Below are positions 46,681 through 58,609 of a stretch of 64,000 nucleotides of DNA, one piece after another. The notes beneath the pieces were generated by a model, which ran no database searches, was not told where the DNA came from, and worked only from the letters and a program-made list of their open reading frames with translations. Both the position numbers and the translations under genes were made by a program. The stretch comes from Zoroaster sp. YZ-2022 (Eukaryota > Echinodermata > Asteroidea > Forcipulatida > Zoroasteridae). The stretch covers positions 28,855,228 to 28,919,227 of the forward strand of contig CM055823.1 of NCBI GenBank assembly GCA_029582265.1, given 5' to 3'. Position 1 is the stretch's first letter, and each line of letters opens with the position of its first letter.

Positions 46681-46862
46681 AGTTCGCTTTTGTTTCTTGC
46701 TTCCTAAAGCTAAAAAGACTGTCCTAATTTTGTTTCTGTGGAATTTCTGACTTGACTCACAATGGCAATTTTGTTTAATTGTGATATATTTCTCGATAAG
46801 GTTCTCGATATCGTAATTGAATAAAAAAGGTAACGCGATATCGTATTATTGCCTAAGCTTAA
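46676..46862. mobile_element. Right half of MITE T
   Basis: TTCTCGATATCGTAATTGAA and ATTGCCTAAGCTTAA match the right end of 24678-25037. It ends 10 bp before the stop codon of the E2 gene. Confidence 0.65.
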
Positions 46863-46871
46863 ACCTCCCAT

Positions 46872-48076
46872 TTAACCTACACCTGCCCCAACAACGTCTC
46901 TATTCCTCCTCTCTTCCAGGTTCTTGTTCTTATCAGCTGCAGAGTCTGTTTGTGACCTAACATCTTCTTTCTTTCCAGTGGCCTTCATTGACTGATGTTC
47001 ATCAGACTGACAAACCACCTCCTTTTGCATATCCCTATCAGCGTCCCCCCTGGTGACCCTGTTTCTCTCAAAGTGGTACCCCTCGACCAACCCTCCCTCC
47101 AGAGACGCCCTAACGTTGTCGGCAAACTCTTCCTCGTCCATGCCGGGACTGAAGAGGACACACAGCGGATCGTCAAGATTGGGGTTGTGCATAAGGAACA
47201 GTATTCCCTGGACAATGTCCTCCAGTGTCATGGTCGATGTCCAGTAGCCATCGTCAAGCAAGTTCAGACATATATCCCCGTTGCTGTCGATGGGGTCAAT
47301 GTTTGGGTGGTAGATAAACGTCTTACAGCAGACGTCAGGTGCACGGTTTGGGTATTTACTGTTGCATGCAATCTGTAAATTTAAAGAGAAACAAAATAAT
47401 AAATATTCTGAAAATATTTAAAAAAATAACAAAATTTAAATAAAAAATTAATTACCATTTCATACACAACAAATATTTATGTTAGGATGAGAGTACAAAT
47501 ATTTTGTGCTTGCCGATCAAAAATCTAAACTTGTGTTTTTACCGTATTGGGGTGAAATGTCCGTCTTCATTACAAGCGGCATGTTTTGTCCAGGATAAAT
47601 GTGGGTTATTTAAGATTTTAAAACACAGTGAGTGAAAATTACTGGCTTATTTATGCAGCACTGAGCAGCAATGGTATTGGTAATATGACCTTATCATGTG
47701 GGGTATCGGTAGTCACTGAGTTAATCTAAAACTAGCATTCCGATTCCCAAAATTAGTGGCAACATTTAAGTTTCTTAGGTTAGAGTTATCTCACTATGGC
47801 ACGGACAGGTCCGGACAGGTCCGGACAGGTCCATGCCACACTGGTTAGTGTGATTCCTTACTATATTGTTCTTACCGAGAAAAAGAATTCTCCATCCTTG
47901 TAAAGCCCGCTATCTGGGATGACGGACACGGTTATTCCCTTCTTCAGATCCGACTCGTCCCAGCTAGCCAGGCGTGCCTGTCCCCCTGACATACCGGTGA
48001 TGTTCTTCAACAGACGGTGGAAGTCCTTCAGCAGGCTTCGCCCAGCTGGCCGATCTTTGTTCCCGACGATAGCCAT
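46872..48076 (-). CDS. Divergent UBE2M/UBC12-like E2 conjugating enzyme, 2 exons, 233 aa
   Basis: Exon 1 is 48076-47876 and exon 2 is 47372-46872, joined by a GT-AG phase-0 intron (501+201 nt). The UBC fold is clear: PDSGLYKDGEFFFS beta strands, Pro-rich YPNRAPDV, HPN at 89-91, and catalytic Cys102 in GDICLNLL, followed by Trp111 and NPNLDDPL. The C-terminal part (F-A-D-N-V-R to GGLVEGYHFER, 150-170) matches the end of NEDD8-specific UBE2M better than UBE2F or ubiquitin E2s. Two departures from the family: the N-terminal UBE2M extension that docks on the NEDD8 E1 is missing, and a 61-residue charged, low-complexity tail (173-233) is added. Probably a NEDD8 or ubiquitin E2 paralogue; the modifier is inferred. 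The intron carries part of a TTAA MITE. Divergent from TAF11, with 2.7 kb between starts. Confidence 0.8.
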
Positions 48077-48079
48077 TAC

Positions 48080-50090
48080 GAAGCCTCGAACTTTTGGTAG
48101 TCAGCAAACTCCAAAAATAATATGTTATTCCTCAGCTAAAGCCTGTTGATACTCGTTATTAACAACTCTCTGTATAGATAACGTTTCCTTGGTCGAATTA
48201 CAAACGTTTCAATTCATCCTGGACCTGGGTCGAGTGGCATTTCTCTTCGCCTCATTTCTGTCAGTTTTTGAGCTCCATGTAGGACCTAAAGCTTTTCCTT
48301 TCGGAAAATGTTCTTGAGAAGGTTTAAGTCATGGTTAGAGAGAAGTGACACGTTATTGCATCAGTCAACCATTATATAGTTCCATTCTCAGCATAATTGC
48401 ACCACCGGTAGCCAATATCATGTTTATTATTTTGGGAGACACGTATGACATCATCGGTATTACATCATCTGTGAGACGAAAATAGATCACTCAACAATAA
48501 TATGTAATTTATTTGATACATAATGTTGAATTTTACTTCGATATATTTGTTTGAATTACTAAAAATAAACGTACATAATCTTTAATATGAAACATAACTA
48601 TTTTATTTCTATATTTAATATTTTATAATGAACAATTTTATTATTATTATTTTAAATTTAAATAGTTTTGTTGCGAGGTTGTTGTTAAAGGAGTTTCCTA
48701 ACCTTTGAACTCAACATTTAGTCCCATGCATTGGAAGACGGTACTGAGAAGGGGTTAGATTTAGCATTCCAAGTGTATTTTCCTAGATAGACCACAACAA
48801 ATAATAATTATCATAACAACAAACAATTATAAATAAATAAATAAAACTAGTTCTATACATTTACGTTGGTTTAGTTGTCGATGAAGTTGAACCCAACATA
48901 AACTTAAACACCTTCTAGATATTGTCGAAAATAAATGTACACTTTATTATTTTGTGCAAGATTAACGTTAACACCTATCAAAATGAAGATAAACCGTCCT
49001 TGACAACAGATATTTTATAGGTATCACTACACACACTAGTACTACAAAAAAGTACAAACAGTACTACTCTAAGGTAACCAGTTAAATTTTCAAAATTCCT
49101 ACTGTTTTAATTTTTTTAATTTTTTTATTTTAATATCAAAACCAAGTTTAACTAACTAAAAGTAACTTTTGTTAATGTAGTACATGGACGGTTATGATTT
49201 GATTTGATTTGAATTTATTCGGATAAAAAGATGATAAAAGTACAAGACACATTACAAAAATACAATAAAAAACATACCATATTTATCCAAGGATAACCCA
49301 AAAAGCCAATAAAATAGGCTTATTTCCATTGGGGTCCTTACATCGAAACATCAAAAAAAAAAACTACAAATTACTAATTTGAAAGACAAGGATAGTTCAA
49401 GATCCCTCCTACTCATTAATACTTAATTCTTACTAGTCATACTACTAGTACTACCATGACTACAGTAGTACTACTAGTACTAGCCCCACTCCGTGGTTTA
49501 GCCCGGCCTTAGGCTAGGCGTCGATCATCACAATTTACCCTAAAAGGTTATGTCATCAACTGGACAGCATGGACAGTAACTAATCAATGCTTTTAAATGT
49601 CATATCACTGGATAGAACAAAAAATTAGAAAGAAAATGAGGGGTCAATGGTCATGATAGGTTAACCCTATGCAAAGTTACGAATTTTTGTTGATTTAAAT
49701 ATTTGGTAATTTTTAAGATCCAGTTTCATTTGAAAAGTTGTGACCGAATTTGCCTGCAATGTATCCTTGTACTTTTGTAGTACTAACAAAGTCTATTTTG
49801 CGCAAGTTGCACTGTTTTTGTGCCAACGTTACAGTTGGCATGGACTGATCAATTAAGATAACCACGATGTGTAGTATCCATTTATCGACACTAGAAGTGA
49901 CTACATCTGTAGACTACCCTTTATATTAGAATTTTACCATGAAAGTTCGGCGGGTCACAACTTCGACAGAAAAAAAGGATATGAAAAATAGCGCCACCAT
50001 CGGCGGTTTGCGTGAATCTGCCTAGTAGTAAATACTAATGAAATTAGAAGTTTGGTGTTTTAGTTTGTTTCAGTGAAGGATTATCTTGTA
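48080..50090. other. Intergenic region between the E2 and TAF11 genes
   Basis: AT-rich. Contains ACTAGTACTA-rich low-complexity sequence (49050-49080, 49430-49490) and a LINE-3'-like ATTTATTCGGATAAAAAGAT at 49210. No gene recognised. Confidence 0.5.
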
Positions 50091-50092
50091 AA

Positions 50093-50305
50093 ATGCTGAA
50101 TTTCATCAGAATAATTAGCAGATCAAAAGTTGAAAAATCGCTCCATTTTTGTACATGTGACGCTAGGGCCAAGGTCAAGGATACGGAGGGAGTCCAGTGC
50201 ATTGGCACTACAATGGGGCTAGGTACTACACTGCAGAATATTAACGTTTACAATGACACTAACTTAAGCGTTACTGTTAAAAGTGTATCCTCTGTCATCT
50301 TTTAA
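50093..50305 (+). other. Unrecognised 70-codon reading frame
   Basis: The frame starts with a basic/hydrophobic stretch (MLNFIRIISRSKVEK) that could act as a mitochondrial presequence and continues with Cys residues and GTTMGLGTTLQ. It lies in otherwise unrecognised sequence between the two divergent genes. It could be a first exon, since GT dinucleotides follow GGGGCTAG, or chance. I do not recognise it. Confidence 0.15.
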
Positions 50306-50445
50306 ATGAAAATATAGTGAGATGTCAGAAATCTGGACTATATAGTAACCGTAGCTCGCAGCCATTTAATAATAGTGTAAACTCTTTACAGAAAAAAACA
50401 AATGCACAGAATTTCTTGCACTTACAGTATGTACAGAGAAAACTT

Positions 50446-50632
50446 ATAAGCCTTATTGCTAATAGCAGCTGCAAGGAATTGTGGGATGTCTGGGCGCAAC
50501 AGCGCCACTGCATGCCGCGCGGACAAAGAAAATATTATTGACGTCACAAAAGCTGCGCCATACGTATGCCCCTTTTTGTATCCCTGTATGCTTTGCGGCA
50601 GTTGCTTCAGCGCTATTAGCAATAAGGCTTAT
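50446..50632 (+). promoter_or_regulatory. Candidate TAF11 promoter island bounded by a 21-bp inverted repeat
   Basis: Inverted copies of ATAAGCCTTATTGCTAATAG sit at 50446-50466 and 50612-50632. The interval is GC-richer than its surroundings and contains a CRE palindrome TGACGTCA (50539-50546) and GGAATTGTGGGA, the reverse of an ACAATTCC-type promoter motif. It ends 128 bp before the TAF11 ATG. It may be a promoter, a small MITE, or a MITE serving as promoter. Confidence 0.4.
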
Positions 50633-50759
50633 TCCAATGGAATGAAATTATTCAAGTGTTAACATTAACAATTTTTGTATTCAATTTTACAATTTTTGAA
50701 TACAGGTTTGGGTGTAAATGATATTGGACATAAAATAACAAATAAAAACAGCTCAAATC

Positions 50760-53700
50760 ATGGCTGATATTCATCCGCATAAAACTGAGGACTATGACTC
50801 CGATCAAGGAATGAAAAGAGTCCTAGACACAAGTACCAGTGCAAGCGATGAATCGGCAGATGAGTTCAGCAGCCCGCCACCACAGAAGCGACAAAAATTT
50901 GATCATTTTGGTAAGAATTTTGTTTGTTTGCCTTGTTAGTCTGTTCATCTGTCCTCTAATCCTGGGATACTTTCGGAAAGAATGTCATATCCGACCGCCA
51001 CTTTTTAAGGGTTTTGGGGAAATTTTTTTGCAACCACAAACCAGATAAAAAATAATTCCATCGATTTTTGGGGGTACAGAAAGCGAAAACTATCTTTAAA
51101 ATCTACTTTTATGATGGTTTTTGGACTTGATTTTCCTTCTAAAAAATCCTCCCCTTCAGAAAATAGAAGGATCCTATTATAGGTGCCACTGCGCATGTAC
51201 AATGACCGTGTTGGTCACTTATGGGGGAGTTGACAAGATCAGACTGACTTGACTGAGGAAGTCATCGTATACCAAAAATGCCTGATTTTTCATGAAATAA
51301 ATATCCTGGAATAATTTGAAGTATTAGTCCATCATCATCCATATGTTCTCCACCTTACTAGGTAGGTAAGATTACATTATTGGTTATATTTAATGACAAA
51401 AAGTGGCGGTCAGATACGACATTCTACCCATGCTTTCTACCTGTTAAAATCTGAATATGTGCACAATTTTCTTTGTGTTTTGTCTTGTTCAATGCAACAA
51501 GATGCAACAAATGTAAACAGTTGTTGCATCTTGTTGCAGCCGGCAGAGAACAAAAGAACCATTGTTCTAACTGATGGATCTTGTTGCATTGAGCAGACTG
51601 CACATTTTCCTATTGTTGTAATGTGTTGTATTCAGGAGCGCTCTTGTGAAATGCCTGTAGGGGGTTAGGGTTAATGGTTTCACAACCTTTGAACTTTGAC
51701 GCAGGAAGCCCAGATCAGCATAGTCTTCTAACTCCACTGGGAGACTTCACCAGTACGTCCAAAGACAAAGACAGACCCGGGGAACCTCATAGTCCAAACC
51801 CAGCAGCAAATGAAGCGAGCAAACCGTCTACCTCCAGCAGTAGTCCATCACTAGATCAAGAGAGTAAGGCCACATCTGACAATGAGGAACCGCAGGCAGA
51901 TGCCAGGTCAAGAGAGGGGAGCGTTGAAGGGGAGGGGGAGGGGGACAAGCCTGCCAGAATGAGGCTGGAGCGTTCGCTGAGCGCCGCCGAAGAGGCCAGA
52001 CAGAAGGAACAGATAGAAGAACGGGGAAGGCAAAATAAACAGTGAGTGATGACAGTGACAATGACAATAACAATGACAATAACAATAAGAAGGTGATGAC
52101 GAAATAAGAGTCTGCTGGAAGATGATGCAGAATAAACAGTGAGTGGTGACAGTGACAACTGACATTGACAAGTATGATTGCTTCATTAACACTCCTACTG
52201 TAGCTGCACTTCAGTGGCAAGTAGCTATAGAGGTCAAAACCAGTCAACTGCCTGTTTAACCCTCCTACTATAGCTGCACTTCAGTGGCAAGTAGCTATAG
52301 AGGTCAAAACCAGTCAACTGCCTGTTTAACCCTCCTACTGTAGCTGCACTTCAGTGGCTAGTAGCTATAGAGGTCAAAACCAGTCAACTGCCTGTTTAAC
52401 CCTCCTACTGTAGCTGCACTTCAGTGGCAAGTAGCTATAGAGGTCAAAACCAGTCAACTGCCTGTTTAACCCTCCTACTGTAGCTGCACTTCAGTGGCAA
52501 GTAGCTATAGAGGTCAAAACCAGTCAACTGCCTGTTTAACCCTCCTACTGTAGCTGCACTTCAGTGGCAAGTAGCTATAGAGGTCAAAACCAGTCAACTG
52601 CCTGTTTAACCCTCCTACTGTAGCTGCACTTCAGTGGCAAGTAGCTATAGAGGTCAAAACCAGTCAACTGCCTGTTTAACCCTCCTACTGTAGCTGCACT
52701 TCAGTGGCAAGTAGCTATAGAGGTCAAAACCAGTCAACTGCCTGTTTAACCCTCCTACTGTAGCTGCACTTCAGTGGCAAGTAGCTATAGAGGTCAAAAT
52801 CAGTCAACTGCCTGTTTAACCCTCCTACTGTAGCTGCACTTCAGTGGCAGTAGCTATAGAGGTCAAAACCAGTCAACTGCCTGTTTAACCCGCCAACTGT
52901 AGCTGCACCTCAGTGGCCAGTAGCGACTGAGGTCAGAACGAGTCAACTGCCTGTTTAACCCTCCTACTGTAGCTGCACTTCAGTGGCAAGTAGCTATAGA
53001 GGTCAAAACCAGTCAACTGCCTGTTTAACCCTCCTACTGTAGCTGCACTTCAGTGGCAAGTAGCTATAGAGGTCAAAACCAGTCAACTGCCTGTTTAACC
53101 TCCTACTGTAGCTGCACTTCAGTGGCAAGTAGCTATAGAGGTCAAAATCAGTCAACTGCCTGTTTAACCCTCCTACTGTAGCTGCACTTCAGTGGCAAGT
53201 AGCTATAGAGGTCAAAACCAGTCAACTGCCTGTTTAACCCTCCTACTGTAGCTGCACTTCAGTGGCAAGTAGCTCTTTAGGTCTAACCGAGTCAACTGCC
53301 TGTTTAACCCTCCTACTGTAGCTGCACTTCAGTGGCAAGTCGCTCTAGAGCGCAAGACCAGCCACCTGCCAGTTTCAACCTCCTACTGTAGCTGCACTTC
53401 AGTGGCAAGTAGCTATAGAGGTCAAAACCAGTCAACTGCCTGTTTAACCCTCCTACTGTAGCTGCACTTCAGTGGCAAGTAGCTATAGAGGTCAAAACCA
53501 GTCAACTGCCTGTTTAACCCTCCTACTGTAGCTGCACTTCAGTGGCAAGTAGCTATAGAGGTCAAAATCAGTCAACTGCCTGTTTAACCCTCCTACTGTA
53601 GCTGCACTTCAGTGGCAAGTAGCTATAGAGGTCAAAATCAGTCAACTGCCTGTTTAACCCTCCTACTGTAGCTGCACTTTAGTGGCAAGTAGCTATAGAG

Positions 53701-55889
53701 GTCAAAACCAGTCAACTGCCTGTTTAACCCTCCTACTATAGCTGCACTTCAGTGGCAAGTAGCTATAGAGGTCAAAATCAGTCAACTGCCTGTTTAACCC
53801 TCCTACTGTAGCTGCACTTTAGTGGCTAGTAGCTATAGAGGTCAAAACCAGTCAACTGCCTGTTTAACCCTCCTACTATAGCTGCACTTTAGTGGCAAGT
53901 AGCTATAGAGGTCAAAATCAGTCAACTGCCTGTTTAACCCTCCTACTGTAGCTGCACTTTAGTGGCAAGTAGCTATAGAGGTCAAAACCAGTCAACTGCC
54001 TGTTTAACCCTCCTACTATAGCTGCACTTCAGTGGCAAGTAGCTATAGAGGTCAAAATCAGTCAACTGCCTGTTTAACCCTCCTACTGTAGCTGCACTTT
54101 AGTGGCTAGTAGCTATAGAGGTCAAAACCAGTCAACTGACTGTTTTGACTGTTGACCCAAATGTCCACACAGGGGCATTTTTGACTGGTTTTTACTGTCA
54201 TTTTGACCACCCTAAACAATACCAGACAATGCTTTTACCCGTCAAAACCGGTCAACTCATTTTGACCTGTAAATGTACTTACTAGATATAAGGTTTGAAA
54301 GTGCAACATTAAGTGCACTTTGGCAAGTATATCAACATTTTGACTGATTTTGACCCTTGTAGTAGTAGGAGGTTAATCAACCTTTTGTATTATAATTCAA
54401 TAAACATAATCAGGTAATTATCTTCCTATTAAAATAGGAAATTTGAATCTAAAAAAATTGTAATTTTTACACATCTTTCAGGATATTAGTAGACTCATTG
54501 TCTGAAGAACAGCTCAACAGATATGAGATGTATAGACGATCTTCTTTTCCTAAGGCGGCTATCAAACGGGTAAGATTAAAACAAAAAATTAAAAATCTTT
54601 ATCAACCCTTACCCCAAATCCTTACACTTAAAACAAAAAAAATGATTTTTTTTCCCTTATTTTTGACTGGTCTTGTAAAAATATTTCTGGTCAAGTAAAA
54701 TTCTTGAGTTACTAGCCTGTTGTCTAAGTAGATTTTTGCCTGAATTCCAGTCTTGATTGGTAAGCAAATTTTTCTTCATTTTCTGAATTTAGAGTGATCT
54801 AAATATAGTGATATGAGTGAAACCTTGTAGAGTTTATAGACTGATGAAATTCTTGCGTTGGGTGATAAACAATTGATTTGATTTTGTCCTTAAACTCGGT
54901 TGTCGAGAGGTTAAGACGTCTGCACGAGTAAGCAGAAGGTTGTGGGTTTGAATCCCTCCCGAGTCGCCTCTGGAGTTTTTTCACAGACACTTGGAAAGCA
55001 CTGAGTATACAGTGGCTTCATATATACAACTTTAGAGTTTACAATTTAAAGTAGATTTGCTCTGTTCGACAATGTTTTTTATTTTGTCTTTTTATGATTA
55101 TCAGTACATGCAGTCCATCACTGGATGTAGTGCGTCACACAATGTCGTTATTGCTATGTCAGGTATAGCCAAGGTCTACGTGGGAGAAATAGTAGAAGAA
55201 GGTATTAAATTGTCATTGATTTTTCACTTTTTTTGTTGTTACATTTTTAAATAATCTTTTTGTTTCATAAAAAATGTTTTGTTTTTTTTGATTTATCATT
55301 AAATAGCAAAAACAAAACATGGTTTTGGTATCTTGTATCCCAGCAATATTTTTATCTGAGGTGCTATAATTTCAGTTAAAACCTTCCTACTACAGCTGCA
55401 CTGGGAAGTTGCTGTAGCGGTCAAAACCAGTCAACTTCCTGTTTTGACTGTTGACCCAAATGTGCACACAGGGGGCATTTTTGACTGGTTTTGACTGTCA
55501 TTTTGACCACCCTGAACAATACCAGACAATGCTTTTACCAGTCAAAAACGGTCGACTAATTTTGACCTGTAATACTACACGTAAGGTTTGACAGTGTGTG
55601 ACTTTTAAGTGCACAAGATATACCTTGGCAAGTATATCAACATTTTGACTGATTTTGACCCTTGTAGTAGGAGGGTTAATTAAAATTAATTAAAGTTTTT
55701 CACAAATAAATGTTCAACTTCCGGAGAAATTATTTCACTTTCCCTTTTTCCCATACAGCTCTGGATATCTTAGATCGTTGGGGAGACACTGGACCATTAC
55801 AACCCAAGCATATTCGCGAAGCCGTACGAAAACTAAAAGCGCAAGATAAAATGACATCATCAAAGCAGCGGAAACCACTGTTTAGGTAG
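50760..55889 (+). CDS. TAF11: TAF11, TFIID subunit 11, 5 coding exons, 267 aa
   Basis: Exons: 50760-50910, 51705-52041, 54482-54569, 55105-55201, 55759-55889. All junctions are GT-AG, the phases agree (1, 2, 0, 1), and the total is 804 nt. The C-terminal half is the TAFII28 histone fold: [50 protein letters not shown], then [20 protein letters not shown] and EAVRKLK. These are the hallmarks of TAF11, which pairs with TAF13 in TFIID. The N-terminal 160 residues are acidic, Ser-rich and disordered, with a Glu/Gly run (EGEGEG) and an [17 protein letters not shown] helix. Some animal TAF11 proteins are shorter, the difference lying in this N-terminal part. The start is the first ATG after the GC-rich island at 50446-50632. 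Introns 1, 2 and 4 hold repeat elements. Confidence 0.93.
51490..51660 (-). mobile_element. Single-copy form of the 92-bp-array element (family N) in TAF11 intron 1
   Basis: Reverse orientation; contains one AACAATGGTTCTTTTGTTCT and TGCAACAAGATCCATCAG unit plus the terminal part CATCTTGTTGCATTGA. It ends about 45 bp before exon 2. Confidence 0.75.
52185..54377. mobile_element. MITE family V with about 28 copies of a 70-bp unit, TAF11 intron 2
   Basis: The unit CCTCCTACTGTAGCTGCACT to CAAAACCAGTCAACTGCCTG is repeated about 28 times at exactly 70-bp steps (52185-54140), then the right part of the element follows once (TTTTGACTGTTGACCCAAAT to TTGTAGTAGTAGGAGG). Some units are diverged (52890, 53270, 53340). 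Confidence 0.9.
54878..54975 (+). mobile_element. tRNA-like SINE head in TAF11 intron 3
   Basis: GTTGTCGAGAGGTTAAGACG and GTGGGTTTGAATCCCTCC are tRNA-type A- and B-box regions. No full cloverleaf is convincing. Confidence 0.45.
55375..55678. mobile_element. MITE family V, unexpanded copy, TAF11 intron 4
   Basis: Left CTTCCTACTACAGCTGCACT, right CTTGTAGTAGGAGGGTTAAT. The same internal sequence as at 54130-54375 is present, with a single copy of the 70-bp region. Confidence 0.85.
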
Positions 55890-55999
55890 CATAGACATTC
55901 TGCACTGTCGTCATCTACAAGGGGCAGGGTTAAGAGGAAAAATGATGCACCTGTCCAACTCCCCACCACCCAAGGCCACATGTGACCTTGCACCTCAAT

Positions 56000-56960
56000 G
56001 GGTAGAAAGTGGCCAGGTGTAATTTGCAAGTAGTCATTCATAGGCAATATTCTATTTAAGGGACATATCGTCACGATCAGAGCAGCCTTGCATCAGGTCA
56101 TGGAATCAGTATCCTAGTTTAAGACGGACACAGTGACTGAAAATTACTGGCTCATATATGTAGAAAGTGGCCAGGTGTAATTTGCAAGTAGTCATTCATA
56201 GGCAATATTCTGTTAAAGGTACATATCGTCACTATCGGAGCAGACTTCCAACAGGGCATGGAATCAGTATCCTAGTTTAAGACGGACACAGTGACTGAAA
56301 ATTACTGGCTCATATATGTAGAAAGTGGCCAGGTGTAATTTGCAAGTAGTCATTCATAGGCAGTATTCTATTTAAGGGACATATCGTCACGATCAGAGCA
56401 GACTTGCATCAGGTCATAGAATCAGTGTCCTAGGTTAAGACAGACACAGTGACTGAAAATTACTGGCTCATATATGTAGAAAGTGGCCAGGTGTAATTTG
56501 CAAGTAGTCATTCATAGGCAATATTCTGTTAAAGGTACATATCGTCACTATCGGAGCAGACTTCCAACAGGGCATGGAATCAGTATCCTAGTTTAAGACG
56601 GACACAGTGACTGAAAATTACTGGCTCATACATGTATATGTAGAAAGTGGCCAGGTGTAATTTGCAAGTAGTCATTCATAGGCAGTATTCTGTTAAAGGT
56701 ACATATCGTCACGATCAGAGCAGACTTGCATCAGGTCATGGAATCAGTGTCCTAGGTTAAGACGGACACAGTGACTGAAAATTACTGGCTCATATATGTA
56801 GAAAGTGGCCAGGTGTAATTTGCAAGTAGTCATTCATAGGCAGTATTCTATTTAAGGGACATATCGTCACGATCAGAGCAGACTTGCATCAGGTCATAGA
56901 ATCAGTGTCCTAGGTTAAGACGGATACAGTGACTGAAAATTACTGGTTCATTTATGCAGC
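56000..56960. repeat. Six tandem units of about 160 bp downstream of TAF11
   Basis: GTAGAAAGTGGCCAGGTGTA starts units at about 56002, 56159, 56319, 56477, 56639 and 56797. Each joins TAF11 3' flank sequence (TTTGCAAGTAGTCATTCATA) to the left arm of a K MITE (ACATATCGTCACGATCAGAG). Only the last unit continues into the MITE interior. Confidence 0.9.
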
Positions 56961-57399
56961 AGCAACAACGGTAATATGACCTTATCATATGTGAATTGTT
57001 CCCATATCTTAACACTGAGTCACTTTAACATTCTACAGACCCTTGTATGAGTGGAAAGTCAAATCGTGGGGAAATAAGACTAGGTGGATACATAATACTT
57101 CCATTTTCTCAGGTTCATATTTGCATTTTATTTACTCTTCAGGATTACTACAGTGACTGTTTCTTTACCACTTCCTACTTACATTTACATGAGACCAAAA
57201 AGTACTCTCTTGATTGGCTCATAAGTTAATACATATTCATTAAGTTAATACATATTCATTAAAAACATGAAAACAACAATTTTTGGACATCTGGTAAAAC
57301 AGGAGATATGTCTTTTAAAATAAAACTTAATATAAGGACAAAGGAACATTGTACATGCTAATGTGTAAATACTGTTTGATTGTCTAGGTTTATTAACTG

Positions 57400-57540
57400 T
57401 AAATAGATATATGTTTCTCCTGAAGACATACTGATCGAAACGTTGAGTTGTAACCAACAAGTTCTTTTTAGAACCGTTTACTACTCAAAAGAGAATGTCT
57501 ACGTGGTGTCACTGCAAACAGTCTTTACTTAATAGATATA
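57400..57540 (+). mobile_element. Penelope-like terminal fragment
   Basis: CTGATCGAAACGTTGAGTTG followed by GTTCTTTTTAGAACCG and GGTGTCACTGCAAACAGTC. Copies at 58612-58850 and 58910-59110. Confidence 0.5.
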
Positions 57541-57699
57541 TGGTTCCAATAGTTACAGAGGTACATTAAATAAGGCCTTTGTATGCAAAACAAAACAATT
57601 GTTTGAATGAATAGAGAATTTACTTGAACCTACAACATTCGGATTACCGTACCGGAGCTCTACCTACTGAGCTTGTACCTGTCTTGGCGGTCTCCCTAT

Positions 57700-58110
57700 T
57701 TTGTCAATATCAGGACAGTGATTTGACAAAAGTAAAAAATCCTTAACTCCCTAGACAACAAAGGCAGTTGGAGGATTTTGAAGGATTTTTATTGTTCCCT
57801 AACAATGCTTAGGGAGTTAGGGTTAAAATGGGTAGCAGGCCTGGGTCTCCCTTCGGTTCTAGAGGACAAAGCTCCCTGAACCTCCTGTGGGTAGCAGGCC
57901 TGTGTCTCCCTTTGGTCTAGAGGACAAAGCTTCCTGGATGTTTAATTTTGGAGGGTTTACAGACTCTCCACATCCCCACAGGTTTGGACACAGTTGTTGT
58001 CCTCTTTCGGCTGCTCCCGTTGGGGGTCGCCACAGCGGATCATGATCCGCATATTTGATTTGGCATAGGTTTTACGATGCACTAAACCGCTCGACCATGG
58101 CACTCCACAG
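57700..58110. repeat. Short duplicated segment and SINE-like fragment
   Basis: GGGTAGCAGGCCTG...GAGGACAAAGCT occurs twice (57829-57870, 57889-57930). 58003-58075 (CGGCTGCTCCCGTTGGGGGT, GCCACAGCGGATCATGATCC) matches a widely dispersed SINE-type module. Confidence 0.5.
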
Positions 58111-58240
58111 GTTTGGACACAGTACAGGCTACTTAATTATTTCCTTGGTGGCAAAGGGAGATTTATAAAAATCCTGAGAAATCACAGGCCTGCAATATCT
58201 TTGTTCTGGGAGAGCCAGTCAAAACTCATTTAAGGGAAGA

Positions 58241-58490
58241 GGGCCAAAGTCATGGTACAGCCAAGCCTTTGAGAAACCTGGCCAGGCTAGGCCCAGGCTA
58301 CCTGGCCTACTAATCTGTCTTTTGTGAGTCCTAATCCTGTAACAATACAGTACCTGCCAACCAACATAACCTGGGCTTCTGGAGGGCCTAGCCCAGACAA
58401 GCAGAGCTCATTATATAGGCCAGTAGGCAGGGAAAAAGCCTGGGCCTGACCGGGCTTCTCAAAGGCTTGGCTGTACCATGACTTTGGCCC
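58241..58490. mobile_element. 250-bp MITE with long inverted arms
   Basis: GGGCCAAAGTCATGGTACAG with CCAAGCCTTTGAGAA is mirrored at the right end; arms of about 60 bp. Confidence 0.8.
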
Positions 58491-58609
58491 TTGTCCCTAA
58501 CCCATATATATATATGTACATACTACATATGTAGCCAAAGCTTAAACCCCATTTTACAATATAGAAGTGGCAGTCAGGGGAATCACTTATCATTCATTAG
58601 TTTGTATAA

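Noticed and set aside
51828..52247. Minus-strand frames over TAF11 exon 2
   Set aside because: Antisense of the acidic, low-complexity TAF11 N-terminus.
52185..54140. CRISPR-like array
   Set aside because: Units are contiguous 70-bp tandem repeats without unique spacers, in a eukaryotic intron.
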